Assembly (NCBI RefSeq): GCF_026157085.1
Contig: NZ_JANPVN010000001.1
Coordinates: 1,240,001 to 1,304,000 of the forward strand
DNA: 64,000 nt
Reading direction: 5' to 3'
Origin: Sphingomicrobium arenosum
GTDB taxonomy: Bacteria > Pseudomonadota > Alphaproteobacteria > Sphingomonadales > Sphingomonadaceae
Shown: positions 1-8,667 of the stretch, one piece after another
Numbering within the stretch: the stretch's first letter is position 1
Layout: each line of letters begins with the position of its first letter
Translations under genes and position numbers: made by a program
Notes under the pieces: generated by a model
The model's database searches: none
What the model saw: the letters and a program-made list of their open reading frames with translations, nothing else
What the model was told of the DNA's origin: nothing

Positions 1-2
1 CC

Positions 3-248
3 TGGTCGCGCCACGCCACCGCCGACGCGATCGACATTGCGGGCTTTCGCACCGCCGACGGTCGCGCCCTCAGCCTGCTCGCCGACTGGGACGGCGCCCC
101 CGCCGAGGCCGCCTTCCTGCGCGAGGCACGCGACGGTGCCTGCGCCTTGTTTTCAGCGGTCCTGTCACCCGATTACAACGCCGCCCACGCCGATCACCTC
201 CACCTCGCCATGCGCGAGGGCAGCATGGGCTGGTCCGCCTGCCGCTAA
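3..248 (+). CDS. Extensin-like C-terminal domain protein (3' part only)
   Basis: This is the last 81 codons of a gene that begins left of the window, read in frame from base 3. It shows the signature of the bacterial extensin-like C-terminal domain: a TADAIDIAGF block near the left edge, then DGACALF and DYNAAHADHLHL near the end. The spaced histidines and aspartates resemble the metal site of D-Ala-D-Ala peptidase folds, so a role in cell-wall modification in the periplasm is plausible but inferred. The N-terminus, including any signal peptide, is not visible. It converges on the SWIB gene, whose terminator lies just after its stop. Confidence 0.75.
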   Translation, partial: WSRHATADAIDIAGFRTADGRALSLLADWDGAPAEAAFLREARDGACALFSAVLSPDYNAAHADHLHLAMREGSMGWSACR

Positions 249-270
249 GGAAGCGCTGATTCGGGACATG

Positions 271-305
271 AAAAAAGGCCGCGGGAGCTGATGCTCCGCG
301 CGGCC
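271..305 (-). terminator. Rho-independent terminator of the SWIB gene
   Basis: Read on the minus strand, a GC-rich stem (GGCCGCGCGGAGC pairing with GCTCCCGCGGCC around a short loop) is followed by a run of six T. It lies about 45 bases after the SWIB stop codon. Confidence 0.8.
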
Positions 306-347
306 CTCTATCGCGAGACGCCCTTCAAAGGCGTCCGGCACCCTCCC

Positions 348-623
348 TTACGAGAGGTGCTTCGACAGGTGCTTGTTCATTTCGAACATGGTCACCTTGT
401 CCGCGCCGAAAATGGGACGCAGCGTGTCGTCGGCCATGATTTCCCGCTTATTCTGCGGATTCTGAAGGTTGTTGGCCTTGATGTAAGCCCACATCTTCGA
501 AACGACTTCGCTACGCGGAAGCGGGGTCGGACCGGTCACTTTCGCCAGTTCGGCCGACGGCGTCACCGGGCGAGCAAGACCGCCCCCTGCTTTACGCCCC
601 GACCCGCTCTTATTGTCTGCCAT
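348..623 (-). CDS. SWIB/MDM2 domain protein
   Basis: A 91-residue basic protein. A Lys/Gly/Ala-rich tail of about 20 residues is followed by a SWIB/MDM2 domain with the hallmarks PLPRSEVVSKMWAYIK, the NLQNPQNKREI block and the terminal FEMNKHLSKHL helix. In eukaryotes the domain sits in SWI/SNF subunits and MDM2. In bacteria it occurs as small stand-alone proteins, or fused to topoisomerase in chlamydiae, and is thought to bind nucleoid DNA or proteins. The basic tail fits nucleic-acid contact. It is monocistronic, with its own terminator downstream. Confidence 0.88.
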   Translation of the reverse strand: MADNKSGSGRKAGGGLARPVTPSAELAKVTGPTPLPRSEVVSKMWAYIKANNLQNPQNKREIMADDTLRPIFGADKVTMFEMNKHLSKHLS

Positions 624-709
624 GATATTTGGCCCTCCTGTTAAGTAAGGAGGCGAGTAGAGCGAGCTTCCCTAAGGGGCGCAAGAGGGAGAATCGCACT
701 TTTTCGTGA

Positions 710-1519
710 CTAATGGTTAATGGCGCCGAAGGGGACGACGCGATTTTGCGCGTCATGGCCGATGTCGGCGCGCCCGCGCCACGCGATCCCCGCCGCATCG
801 CACCAGCGCCGCACCATCGCTTCGGCCTCCTCGCCAAAGGGCCGGTCGTTGTCGGGCACCGCCGAAAAGCGCCCCATGCGAAGGCTCGCCGGCCTGACCG
901 CCTGGTTCGTCAGCGCGAACAGCGCCCGGTCGCTCGCATATTGATATTCGGCCACCTCCTCGATCAGCAGCTCGGCTCCCTCGAGATCGGGCATCAACGG
1001 TGTGCCCAGCATCGACACCAGCACTTCCAGGTTGAACGCAAGGCTCGGCCGGTCGGGCGACAGCTCCGGCTCCAGCGCCGCCTCGTCGCCCCGCACCATC
1101 CACGCCAACGCCCGGTCGATCGCCGCCTCGCCGCCCTCGCGCGTCACATCGGCGGGCATCGGCCCATGCGCCACCTCCAGCCCCGCCTTGTGCAGCGCGG
1201 ACAGCAGGAACCCCGCATCCGAATAGCCCATGACCCTCTTGCCCAGCGCCCGCGCGGGCAGCTCGCGCACCAGCGCCGCGGCAATCCGGTTCGACCCATA
1301 GCCGCCACGCGCGCACCAGACCCAGTCGACGCTTTCGTCGGCCAGCACCTCCTTCAGCGCCGCCAGCCGCACCGCGTCCGAGCCTGCAAAATGCCCCTCG
1401 CAGGCATGGACCTGCGGGTGCACCATCAGCTCGGCGCCCGCCAGCGCGGCGCGCTCGTGCACGCGCGCGACAACCGCCTCGCTCACCGGGCAACTCGGCG
1501 CAACCATCGCAATCCGCAT
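710..1519 (-). CDS. LD-carboxypeptidase (peptidase S66, LdcA family)
   Basis: About 269 residues. The family removes the terminal D-Ala from muropeptide tetrapeptides during cytoplasmic peptidoglycan recycling. The S66 Ser-Glu-His triad is visible: the nucleophile serine in ARGGYGSNR (about residue 76), the glutamate in LIEEVAEYQY (about 187) and the histidine in DIGHDAQNRVVPFG (about 254). I chose the ATG at 1519 because a GGAGG lies just upstream and the protein then opens with MRIAMVAPSCPVS, typical of the family. The open frame continues 18 codons upstream into the divergent gene. It faces the Mur ligase gene across about 46 bases, so the two probably share a promoter region and act in the same recycling route as the ampG homologue at 24.8-26.5 kb. 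Confidence 0.88.
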   Translation of the reverse strand: MRIAMVAPSCPVSEAVVARVHERAALAGAELMVHPQVHACEGHFAGSDAVRLAALKEVLADESVDWVWCARGGYGSNRIAAALVRELPARALGKRVMGYSDAGFLLSALHKAGLEVAHGPMPADVTREGGEAAIDRALAWMVRGDEAALEPELSPDRPSLAFNLEVLVSMLGTPLMPDLEGAELLIEEVAEYQYASDRALFALTNQAVRPASLRMGRFSAVPDNDRPFGEEAEAMVRRWCDAAGIAWRGRADIGHDAQNRVVPFGAINH

Positions 1520-1565
1520 GGGTCCTCCATTGCTCACGCTCCCGGCATCGCATAGGGCAGTCGCC

Positions 1566-2954
1566 ATGGACAATGGCTATTTCTTCTGCGGCATCGGCGG
1601 GTCGGGCATGTTGCCGCTTGCCGCCATCATCAAGGCGCGCGGCGCCGCCGTCTCGGGCTCGGACCGCAGCCTCGATGCCGGTCGCATGGCCGCCAAGTTC
1701 GACTATCTGCGCAGCCTCGGCATCGACCTCCACGATCAGGACGGCACCGGCCTGAAAGAGGGCCAGACCCTCGTCGCCTCCGCCGCGGTCGAGGACAGCG
1801 TCCCCGACGTCGTGCGCGCGCGCGAGCTCGGGCTGCCCCGCAAGGCGCGGCCCGAACTGCTCGCCGAACTCCTCAATACCGCCGCCACCTCGATCGCCAT
1901 CGGCGGCACCTCGGGCAAGTCGACGGTCACCGGCATGGCGGGCTGGATCCTCCACGAGGCCGCGCGCGCGCCTACTGTCATGAACGGCGCGGTGATGAAG
2001 AATTTCGCCGGGCCGCATGCCCCCTTTGCCAGCGCGCTTGTCGGCGATCCCGATCTGTTCGTCGCCGAGGTCGACGAGAGCGACGGCTCGATCGCGCTCT
2101 ACGAACCCACGGTGGCGCTGGTGAACAATATCAGCCTCGATCACAAGTCGATGGACGAACTGCGCCAGCTGTTCGGCGACTTCATGGGCGCTGGCACCCA
2201 CGCCATCTTCAATGCCGACGATGTCGAAGCGCGCGCCATCGCGCCCGCCCATGCGCGCGGCTTCGGCTTCGATCCCGCGCACGACCCCGCCTATCGCGGC
2301 CATGACCTCGAACTGCATGACGAGGAGGTCCGCTTCACGCTGCTCCACGACGGCCAGGCCCATGCTGTCCACCTCCCCATGCCCGGGCGCCACAATGCGA
2401 TGAATGCGCTGGCTGCGCTGGCCGCCACCCATGCCGCCGGGGTCGAGCTGGCCGACGGTGCCGCCGCGCTCGCCCGCTTCGCCGGCCTGAAGCGCCGCCT
2501 CGAGCGCGTCGGCGAACATCATGGCATCACCGTTTATGACGATTTCGGGCATAATCCCGACAAGGCCGCCGCCACGCTCGACACGATGCGCGCGCGTGGC
2601 CGCCGTCTCCTCGCCATCTTCCAGCCGCACGGCTACGGCCCCCTGAAACAGATGGGCGAGGAACTGGCGCAGGTCTTCGCCGCTCGGCTCGGCGAGGATG
2701 ATCGCCTCTTCCTCCCCGATCCCGTCTACCAGGGCGGCACGGTCGACAAGTCGCGCGGCTCGGACTGGCTCGCCCATGCGGTGCGCGAGGCGGGTGGCCA
2801 TGCCATCCACATCCCCGATCGCGACGACATTGCCGCCGAGATCGCCGCCGACGCCCGTCCCGGCGACATCGTCCTCGTCATGGGCGCGCGCGACGACAGC
2901 CTCATCGCCTACGCCCGCGACCTGCTTGATGCCATCGGCAAGGCGCAGGGCTGA
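1566..2954 (+). CDS. Mur ligase family protein (MurC/Mpl-like)
   Basis: 462 residues with the three-domain Mur ligase layout: an N-terminal UDP-binding GIGGSGM loop (residues about 8-14), the ATP loop GGTSGKST (about 115-122), DESDGS and NNISLDH in the central domain, GRHNAMNALAA, and YDDFGHNPDKAAAT in the C-terminal domain. Canonical MurC/Mpl have GTHGKT and YGHHP, so GTSGKS and FGHNP are departures. That and the partner LD-carboxypeptidase suggest a recycling or side-branch ligase rather than the essential dcw-cluster MurC, but this is inference. The ATG at 1566 is preferred over an in-frame upstream ATG because the Rossmann motif begins at once. Its stop overlaps the next start by one base. 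Confidence 0.8.
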   Translation: MDNGYFFCGIGGSGMLPLAAIIKARGAAVSGSDRSLDAGRMAAKFDYLRSLGIDLHDQDGTGLKEGQTLVASAAVEDSVPDVVRARELGLPRKARPELLAELLNTAATSIAIGGTSGKSTVTGMAGWILHEAARAPTVMNGAVMKNFAGPHAPFASALVGDPDLFVAEVDESDGSIALYEPTVALVNNISLDHKSMDELRQLFGDFMGAGTHAIFNADDVEARAIAPAHARGFGFDPAHDPAYRGHDLELHDEEVRFTLLHDGQAHAVHLPMPGRHNAMNALAALAATHAAGVELADGAAALARFAGLKRRLERVGEHHGITVYDDFGHNPDKAAATLDTMRARGRRLLAIFQPHGYGPLKQMGEELAQVFAARLGEDDRLFLPDPVYQGGTVDKSRGSDWLAHAVREAGGHAIHIPDRDDIAAEIAADARPGDIVLVMGARDDSLIAYARDLLDAIGKAQG

Positions 2955-3325
2955 TGGGCGGCGCCGTCGGCTGGATCCTCGATGACGCCGACCGCGCCAG
3001 CCTGCTCGCCCATTTCCCGCCGCGCTATGCCGAGGTGATCGCGCATCACGTCACCGCCGCCTCGCACCGCGACAAGGCACCCGTCCCCGCACCCGCCAGC
3101 TTCGCCGTGATCGGCCACAGCGATGCGGGCCACGGCGTCGAGGCGCTCGTCGTCCTCGTCGATGGCCAGCCGCACCGCCCCGACGGCAATCACTATCACG
3201 TCACCTGGAGCCTCGACCCCGACAGCGGCAGGGTGCCCAAGGACAGCAACGCCCTCATCGCCGACCATGGCTTCACCGAGGTCGACCCCATCCCCTTCCA
3301 CGCCCGCCCCGGTTACGTGTCATGA
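2954..3325 (+). CDS. Conserved hypothetical protein, second gene of the Mur-ligase operon
   Basis: 123 residues with no signal peptide or membrane segment. The most distinctive block is HRPDGNHYHVTWSLD (about residues 70-85), a His-x-His-x-Thr arrangement, with a C-terminal AYHARP-like stretch (PFHARPGYVS). It overlaps the ligase stop by one base and its own stop overlaps the HAD gene start as ATGA, so the three genes are translationally coupled. The H-x-H-V-T-W motif resembles small phosphodiesterase or RNA-repair folds only loosely, so I do not assign a function. Confidence 0.6.
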   Translation: MGGAVGWILDDADRASLLAHFPPRYAEVIAHHVTAASHRDKAPVPAPASFAVIGHSDAGHGVEALVVLVDGQPHRPDGNHYHVTWSLDPDSGRVPKDSNALIADHGFTEVDPIPFHARPGYVS

Positions 3326-3798
3326 GCCATCCGGCCCTCTTCCTCGACTGCGACGGCGTCCTCGCCGACTTCGACGGCGGCGTGAAGAAGCTCACCGGCA
3401 TGGATGCCCACGCTTTCCAGAAAAAAGTCGGGGTCGGCGGTTTCTGGAAGACGTTGGCGCGCGCCGAGGATTTCTACGCCAATCTCGACCCGCTGCCCGG
3501 CGCGCTGGAGATGGTCGAAGCGGTCGCGCACCTCGCCCCCACCATTCTCACCGGCCTCCCGATGGGCAAATGGGCCGAGCCGCAAAAGCGCGCTTGGGGT
3601 GAAAAATGGCTGCCCGGCGTGCCGATGATCACCTGCATGGCGCGCGACAAGCATCTCTATGCCGCCCCCGGCGACGTCCTCGTCGACGACCGCGAAAAGC
3701 AGCGGGCGCCCTGGGAGAATGACGGCCAAGGCCGCTTCATCCTCCACAGGACGCCCGCGATATCGCTTGGCGAACTGGCTGAGATCTACCCGCTCTAG
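3322..3798 (+). CDS. HAD-superfamily phosphatase (5' nucleotidase-like)
   Basis: 158 residues. Motif I is DCDGVLADFDGG at residues about 9-20 (nucleophile Asp and acid/base Asp), motif II is the TG of TILTGLPMG, and the late acidic motif is DVLVDDREKQ. The short length and DCDGVLADFD opening match the 5'(3')-deoxyribonucleotidase-type NT5C branch, but the substrate is not readable from sequence. The start overlaps the previous stop (ATGA) and the 3' end overlaps the convergent gene by four bases. Confidence 0.75.
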   Translation: MSHPALFLDCDGVLADFDGGVKKLTGMDAHAFQKKVGVGGFWKTLARAEDFYANLDPLPGALEMVEAVAHLAPTILTGLPMGKWAEPQKRAWGEKWLPGVPMITCMARDKHLYAAPGDVLVDDREKQRAPWENDGQGRFILHRTPAISLGELAEIYPL

Positions 3799-4346
3799 GC
3801 GGTTTCGACGTCCACCTTCTCGACCCATTCGGGCCAGAACACCGGCTCGCGCGTCGACCAGCCCGCCGCCGTCGCGGCGCCCTCGCTGATCGACTGCAAG
3901 AGGATCCGGCGACGATCGGGGTGCAGGTGCGGCAGCGCCGCCGCGGCGCAGAAGGCCGCCGGCAGCCACGGACGCACATGCGCGCCGAGGAGCCGCTCAT
4001 AGAGGAAGCGATAGGCCGTGAAGCTGTCCAAACGCCCCTGCGCGAGATCGAACGCCGACAGCGTCGTCAGCAGCCCGAGGAACGGCTCGAGCATGTCGAG
4101 ACCGCTATCGTCGGGAATGTCCGCGCGCAGGTGGGGGAGCTGGGCATAGAAGCGCTTCTGGGCATTGATCGCGGCCGCCTCTCCCTCGTCGCGTGCCCAG
4201 GTGTCGAGTGGATCCTTGCGGCCGAACGCCACGTCCAGCGAACGGCGAATGTAGCGCTGCGTCGCTTTGTCGAAGGAAGCGAACTCCTTCATCTCGCTGA
4301 ACAGCTTCTCCCCCGTCACCGGGCCCCCGCCCTTCTTCGCATCCAT
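3795..4346 (-). CDS. Hypothetical protein, soluble, mostly helical
   Basis: 183 residues, apparently cytoplasmic, with no motif I recognise. The composition (many Leu, Ala, Arg and Asp in amphipathic runs) suggests an all-helical fold. Notable segments are FDKATQRYIRRSLDVAFGRKD near the start and SAFDLAQGRLDSFTAYRFLYERLL in the middle. Codon use is like that of its neighbours. It is monocistronic and converges on the HAD gene. Confidence 0.55.
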   Translation of the reverse strand: MDAKKGGGPVTGEKLFSEMKEFASFDKATQRYIRRSLDVAFGRKDPLDTWARDEGEAAAINAQKRFYAQLPHLRADIPDDSGLDMLEPFLGLLTTLSAFDLAQGRLDSFTAYRFLYERLLGAHVRPWLPAAFCAAAALPHLHPDRRRILLQSISEGAATAAGWSTREPVFWPEWVEKVDVETA

Positions 4347-4464
4347 CTCGAATATCTCCTTCTGCCACTGCCCACGATCTTAGAAAGGCTAGTCTTAAAA
4401 GGGACTTAACCAAAAACCGCGAGCCGCTCCCCGTGACGCAAAAGAGGCAAAAATCAGCCGCTGC

Positions 4465-4487
4465 GGCAAGGGCTCGTTGCCCTTGCC
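4465..4487. terminator. Perfect 9-bp hairpin between two minus-strand genes
   Basis: GGCAAGGGC and GCCCTTGCC flank a five-base loop. There is no adjacent T-run on the minus strand, so termination for the small gene at 4584-4772 is only possible. Confidence 0.35.
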
Positions 4488-4583
4488 ACACGGCTTTTCA
4501 ACGCATTGCGACATATCGGCAACGCCCCCAGCCACGCCGCCAATCTGGTTGCGCCGCCGTCCCGACGTTGCGGAAACTGGGCC

Positions 4584-4772
4584 CTAGCGCCCGCCGTTCG
4601 GCGCATCCGAGTTGGGATGCGGTTCGTCGTCGTCGCTGCGGGTCACCGAAATCGGATCGGACGCATCCATCGATTCATCCGAACCGACGTCCACCTTGGT
4701 GTCGGCATCATGCGGATGCTTGGCGAGCTTTTCCTCGAGTTCCTTGCTCGGTTCGTCCTTGGGCTGGCTCAT
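4584..4772 (-). CDS. Small hydrophilic acidic protein
   Basis: 62 residues, very rich in Asp, Ser, Lys, Pro and His, with no hydrophobic segment and probably disordered. It opens MSQPKDEPSKELEEKLAKH and contains the acidic stretch DVGSDESMDASD. Coding status rests on the clean ATG, codon use like its neighbours and the lack of any competing frame. No function is assigned. Confidence 0.45.
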   Translation of the reverse strand: MSQPKDEPSKELEEKLAKHPHDADTKVDVGSDESMDASDPISVTRSDDDEPHPNSDAPNGGR

Positions 4773-4925
4773 GACACATGTCCTTTTTCACTGTCTTTCC
4801 CCATCAACGGGCCAGTGCCGGGCCCCGTTCCTCGCCTGCTTCTTCTATGAGCCCGCATTCCCCTTCGATGAACCGGCGTTTCGGGGCTTGGCCTCGGGCC
4901 AGCGCTCTGGCACGACAATCAGCCC

Positions 4926-6143
4926 ATGCGCCACGTCCCGATCCGCAACCATTCGACCTCGCTGTTCGCCGACTGGCGGCTGGCGCTGGCCTCGATCGTC
5001 CTGTTCTGGGCGACCTATCTGGCCACGGTGATCGGCCGCGCACTCCTCATCGGCGATCTCGACGGCGTTCTTGCCAACCGCATGCCGCATATCGGGATCG
5101 GCATCATCCTGACCTTGTGCATCTACATGTCGCTGCGCGCGGTACGCCCCGAGGCCTCGCTGCGCTGGCGCGCCACGGTCGCCTTCGCCGCCTCCTCGCT
5201 CGCCGCGGTCGCGCAGGCGCTCTTCATCATCTCGACCGCGCCCGACGTCTCCGCCAGCAGCGAGGAATATCGCACCGAGGCGCGCGAGGGCGCGGTCATC
5301 ATCCAGAAGGGCAACGAGATCCGCATCCAGCGCCATTCGGGCGAGGCGCCGATGGTCTTCACCCTGCCCCCGCTCGAGGAACTCGACCGCCTCGGCAAGA
5401 TCCGTATCGCCGCCGATGCCGCCGTCGTCTGGCTCTTCTTCTTCCTCGCCTGGTCGGGGGTCTATCTCGCCATGGACAGCGCCGGGCGCGTCGAACAGGT
5501 CAAGCGCCGCCTCGCCGAGGCCGAGGCCGCGACCCAGGCCGCCCACGTCCGCGCGCTGCGCTATCAGGTCAACCCGCACTTCCTCTTCAACACGTTGAAC
5601 AGCCTGTCCTCGCTGGTCATGACCAAGCGCAACGAACAGGCCGAGGAAATGCTGATCGCTCTGTCCGAATTCTTCCGCACCTCGCTCTCGCTCGATCCCT
5701 CCGAGAGCATCACGCTCGAACGCGAGATCAGCCTCCAGCGCCTCTATCTCGACATCGAACAGCGCCGCTTCCCCAAGCGGCTCGACGTCACCATCGACGT
5801 GCCCGAGGAACTCAGCCAGATGCGCGTGCCCGCGCTCATCCTCCAGCCGCTGGTCGAAAATGCCATCAAATATGGCGTCAGCCGCACCCGCGCGCCCGTC
5901 CATCTCGCGATCAAGGCGACCCCGATCGAGGATGGCCGCGCGCGCCTTGTCGTTTACAATTCATCGCCCATCGGTCCGCAGGCCGACCGCGACCCGCCGA
6001 GCGGGACCGGCACCGGCCTCACCAATGTCCGCGAGCGCCTGCTCGCCCATTTCGGCGCCTCGGCGACCTGCCATGCCGCGCCGATCGAGGACGGCTTTCG
6101 GGTCGTGCTCGACATTCCCATCGTGAAGGAGCCTGAAGGATGA
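4926..6143 (+). CDS. LytS-family sensor histidine kinase
   Basis: 405 residues. There are three membrane segments in about the first 100 residues and a fourth near 160-180 (VVWLFFFLAWSGVYLAM), with a periplasmic stretch between the third and fourth. A coiled linker leads to the His_kinase domain with the phospho-acceptor context YQVNPHFLFNTLNSLSSLV (about 215-235), then an HATPase domain with LVENAIKYG and GTGLTNVRERL. This is the class that pairs with LytTR regulators, and the next gene is one, overlapping by four bases (ATGA). The signal is unknown. Confidence 0.9.
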   Translation: MRHVPIRNHSTSLFADWRLALASIVLFWATYLATVIGRALLIGDLDGVLANRMPHIGIGIILTLCIYMSLRAVRPEASLRWRATVAFAASSLAAVAQALFIISTAPDVSASSEEYRTEAREGAVIIQKGNEIRIQRHSGEAPMVFTLPPLEELDRLGKIRIAADAAVVWLFFFLAWSGVYLAMDSAGRVEQVKRRLAEAEAATQAAHVRALRYQVNPHFLFNTLNSLSSLVMTKRNEQAEEMLIALSEFFRTSLSLDPSESITLEREISLQRLYLDIEQRRFPKRLDVTIDVPEELSQMRVPALILQPLVENAIKYGVSRTRAPVHLAIKATPIEDGRARLVVYNSSPIGPQADRDPPSGTGTGLTNVRERLLAHFGASATCHAAPIEDGFRVVLDIPIVKEPEG

Positions 6144-6877
6144 CCGCGCTGAAGGTGCTGATCGCCGACGACGAACCGCTTGCCGCCGACCGCCTTGTCG
6201 CCTTGCTCGACCCGCTCGAGAATCTCGACATCGTCGGCATCGCCGAGGACGGCGACCAGGCCGTCGCGCTCGCCGCCGAGCACCAGCCCGACCTCGTCCT
6301 CCTCGACATCTCCATGCCCGGCATGGACGGCATCGAGGTCGCGCGCCATCTCGCCCGCGCCGAGCCGCGTCCCGCCGTGATCTTCGTGACCGCCTACGAC
6401 CAGTTCGCGGTCGCCGCCTTCGAGGTCGCCGCCGTCGACTATCTCATGAAGCCGGTCGACCGGAACCGGCTGATCGCCGCGATCGAGCGCGCCCGCGAGG
6501 CGCTGGATCATCGCGAACCGGGCGAGGGCAAGGCGGCGGATTCGCTCTTCCTCACCGAATTCTGGGCCTCCGACATGTCGGGCCTCGTGCGCATCGCCGC
6601 CGCCGACATCGACCGCATCTCGGCCGAGCGCGACTATATGCGCCTCCATGTCGGCGATCGCAGCTGGCTCATCCACCATTCGATGGCCTCGCTCGAACAG
6701 GGGCTCGACCCCGCCATGTTCGTGCGGCTGCACCGCTCGGCGATCCTGCGCCGCGATTTTATCGACGGTTTCTCGCGCAACGCCTCGGGCCGCTGGATCG
6801 CGCAGCTTGGCGACGGCAGCGAACAGCCCGTCGGCCGGCTCTATGCCGAACATGTCCGCGAGATGACGGGCCGCTGA
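6140..6877 (+). CDS. LytTR-family response regulator
   Basis: 245 residues. The N-terminal receiver domain has the acidic pair DDEP (about residues 10-13), phospho-acceptor Asp in LVLLDISMPGMDG (about 57), Thr in FVTAYD and Lys in LMKPVDR. The C-terminal LytTR DNA-binding domain covers about residues 140-240, with DIDRISAERDYMRLHVG and FVRLHRSAILRRDFI. It is coupled to the upstream kinase through ATGA, so the two form one system. Target promoters are unknown. Confidence 0.92.
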   Translation: MTALKVLIADDEPLAADRLVALLDPLENLDIVGIAEDGDQAVALAAEHQPDLVLLDISMPGMDGIEVARHLARAEPRPAVIFVTAYDQFAVAAFEVAAVDYLMKPVDRNRLIAAIERAREALDHREPGEGKAADSLFLTEFWASDMSGLVRIAAADIDRISAERDYMRLHVGDRSWLIHHSMASLEQGLDPAMFVRLHRSAILRRDFIDGFSRNASGRWIAQLGDGSEQPVGRLYAEHVREMTGR

Positions 6878-7031
6878 TCGCCAGCGCTCCGACGGGCTGG
6901 CGGCCTTTTAACAATCTTTGTCATATTTTTGGAAACATTCGATGTGGCGGCTCGTTAAGAGCGTCTGACACGGGGGCCATTCCGCATGGGCTGGACGCAC
7001 GTGCATCCCAACGTGAACGGGAGAGGGGTCC

Positions 7032-7505
7032 ATGCTCGGACGACCCGATGATGCCAAGTTGCTACGCATGCTCCACGGTGCCGCCGAGGACACGGGCCAG
7101 CGCATCCGCCTCGTCTGTGATCGCATCGCCAATCAGCAGATCGTCAAGATCCTCCAGGATTGCCGCCAGAACCGCGATGAGATGATGCCCAGGATCGCGG
7201 CCGCGCTAGAGGAGATCGGTGCCCCGCTGGAAGATGGCGAACGCCGGATCTGCTGTCCCGAAAGCTGGTTCGACCTGTCAGACGATGCGACCGCAAGCGG
7301 CAATTACGGCCCCCTGCTCCTCAAGCTGGCCGAATGCGACGAGGTCGTCATGACCCGGTTGAGCGAGGCGGCCGAGACCGCCGATCTTTCAGCCGTGACC
7401 CGCCTCGCCATCGACGAGGCCATCATCCTGCTCGACGAGACGATCAAGAAATTCCGTCGCATCGTCGAACAGTCGGACGGCAAGGACGCGACCCAGGCCG
7501 CCTGA
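7032..7505 (+). CDS. Hypothetical helical protein
   Basis: 157 residues, soluble and predicted mostly helical, with repeated amphipathic segments (NQQIVKILQDCRQNRDEM; TRLAIDEAIILLDETIKKFRRIVEQS). The arrangement resembles small ferritin-like four-helix proteins such as the DUF2383 type, but I see no clear metal-binding Glu/His pattern. A good Shine-Dalgarno (GGGAGAGG) precedes the ATG. It converges on the TonB-domain gene at 7533. Confidence 0.55.
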   Translation: MLGRPDDAKLLRMLHGAAEDTGQRIRLVCDRIANQQIVKILQDCRQNRDEMMPRIAAALEEIGAPLEDGERRICCPESWFDLSDDATASGNYGPLLLKLAECDEVVMTRLSEAAETADLSAVTRLAIDEAIILLDETIKKFRRIVEQSDGKDATQAA

Positions 7506-7532
7506 CGACCGCCTGTGGCGGCGCGCCTTTCC

Positions 7533-8453
7533 CTAATCCTGCGCGGGCGGCGCAAGATCGAGCGTCCGCGCCCGCGTCATTCCCTCGACATCCACCGTGG
7601 GGTCACGCCAAACTAGGAGCCGCCACTGCACCAGCCCGTGACAGGCGACCGGATCGCTCGCATCATCCACGCACCAGCCCGCCGTCGCTCCCGTCTCGCG
7701 GCAGTCGGCCCCGGCCAGGTCGAGATCGTCCTCGGCACGCTCGCTGCAACGAATGACCAGCCCCTCGCGCAGCACATAATCATGCGTGCGATCCACGATG
7801 ATCGCCTCGGGGTCGATCTCGAGCCGCGCCAGCCGCGCCTCGGTCGAAAGCGGATGCCCCCAGACGGCCTGCACCGAATAGGTGCCCGTCGGCTGCGCGT
7901 CGTCACGGTGCATCGCCAGCGCGAGCGCCCGCGCCTTGGCCCTCTCGCGCCCGCATGAATGATCGGGCCCCTCCTGGCCCGCGGCCGGCAACGTCCAGCA
8001 ACCCGCGACCTGCCCCAGTGGCGACACGAGGAACTGCATGAGCCGTGCCGCCTCGCTCCGGGGGCGGGGCCGGTCCATCATCCGCCAGCGCACCGCGGGC
8101 GGCGACACGCGCTGCGCGACCGGCTCGCCATCTGCATCGAGCGCCGGGTGATAGCGCGCCCGGCCCACGAAGATGTCGCAGGTGCCCTCGTCCAACTCCG
8201 CATGCCCGCTGCTCGTGCGCACCGTGCACCCCTGCACGCGCCCCTGCGCGTCCACATCGAGCCACACCCGCACATCGCCCTCGAGGTCGAGCGCCAGCGC
8301 CGCCGCCGGATAATCCTCATAGCTGAACAGCGTGCCGAGATTGACTTTCGACTGCGGCGGCCGCGCCAATGTCGGCTTGGGCGGCAAGGGCGGCACGACC
8401 GGCTGCCCCACGCCCAGCAGGCTGGCGGTGAACATGGCAAGACCGGAAAACAT
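7533..8453 (-). CDS. TonB C-terminal-domain protein, secreted (divergent paralogue 1)
   Basis: 306 residues from the ATG at 8453, chosen for its upstream GAGGGAG. A signal-like hydrophobic N-terminus (MFSGLAMFTASLLGVGQPVV) is followed by a short Pro-rich segment. A TonB C-terminal fold covers about residues 40-120 (EDYPAAALALDLEGDVRVWL, VRTSSGHAELDEGTCDIF, YHPALDADGEPV). The long remainder has many cysteines and no membrane anchor, unlike classical TonB, so it probably does not energise a receptor. It shares domain order and much sequence with the gene starting at 8668, which is transcribed away from it. Confidence 0.72.
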   Translation of the reverse strand: MFSGLAMFTASLLGVGQPVVPPLPPKPTLARPPQSKVNLGTLFSYEDYPAAALALDLEGDVRVWLDVDAQGRVQGCTVRTSSGHAELDEGTCDIFVGRARYHPALDADGEPVAQRVSPPAVRWRMMDRPRPRSEAARLMQFLVSPLGQVAGCWTLPAAGQEGPDHSCGRERAKARALALAMHRDDAQPTGTYSVQAVWGHPLSTEARLARLEIDPEAIIVDRTHDYVLREGLVIRCSERAEDDLDLAGADCRETGATAGWCVDDASDPVACHGLVQWRLLVWRDPTVDVEGMTRARTLDLAPPAQD

Positions 8454-8667
8454 CACGCACACTCCCTCGACAAGAACGGTCGCCCGTCCTGCTGCCCCCT
8501 CCATAGCCGCGCTTTCCTAAGCGAAGGTCACCGATGTGCAAGAGCGATGCCGCTGCGCTACGGCGACGGTACCCCGCAGCGCCGGTCGCTACCTTTTCAG
8601 AACCAGTCGTCTTGCGCGCCGCCGACCCTTCATCCTAATCATCCGTCGACTTGAGGGGGAGCAAGCC

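Noticed and set aside
753..2810. A 685-codon open frame on the minus strand across the LD-carboxypeptidase and Mur ligase genes
   Set aside because: It is the antisense of two well-supported genes; high GC keeps long antisense frames open.
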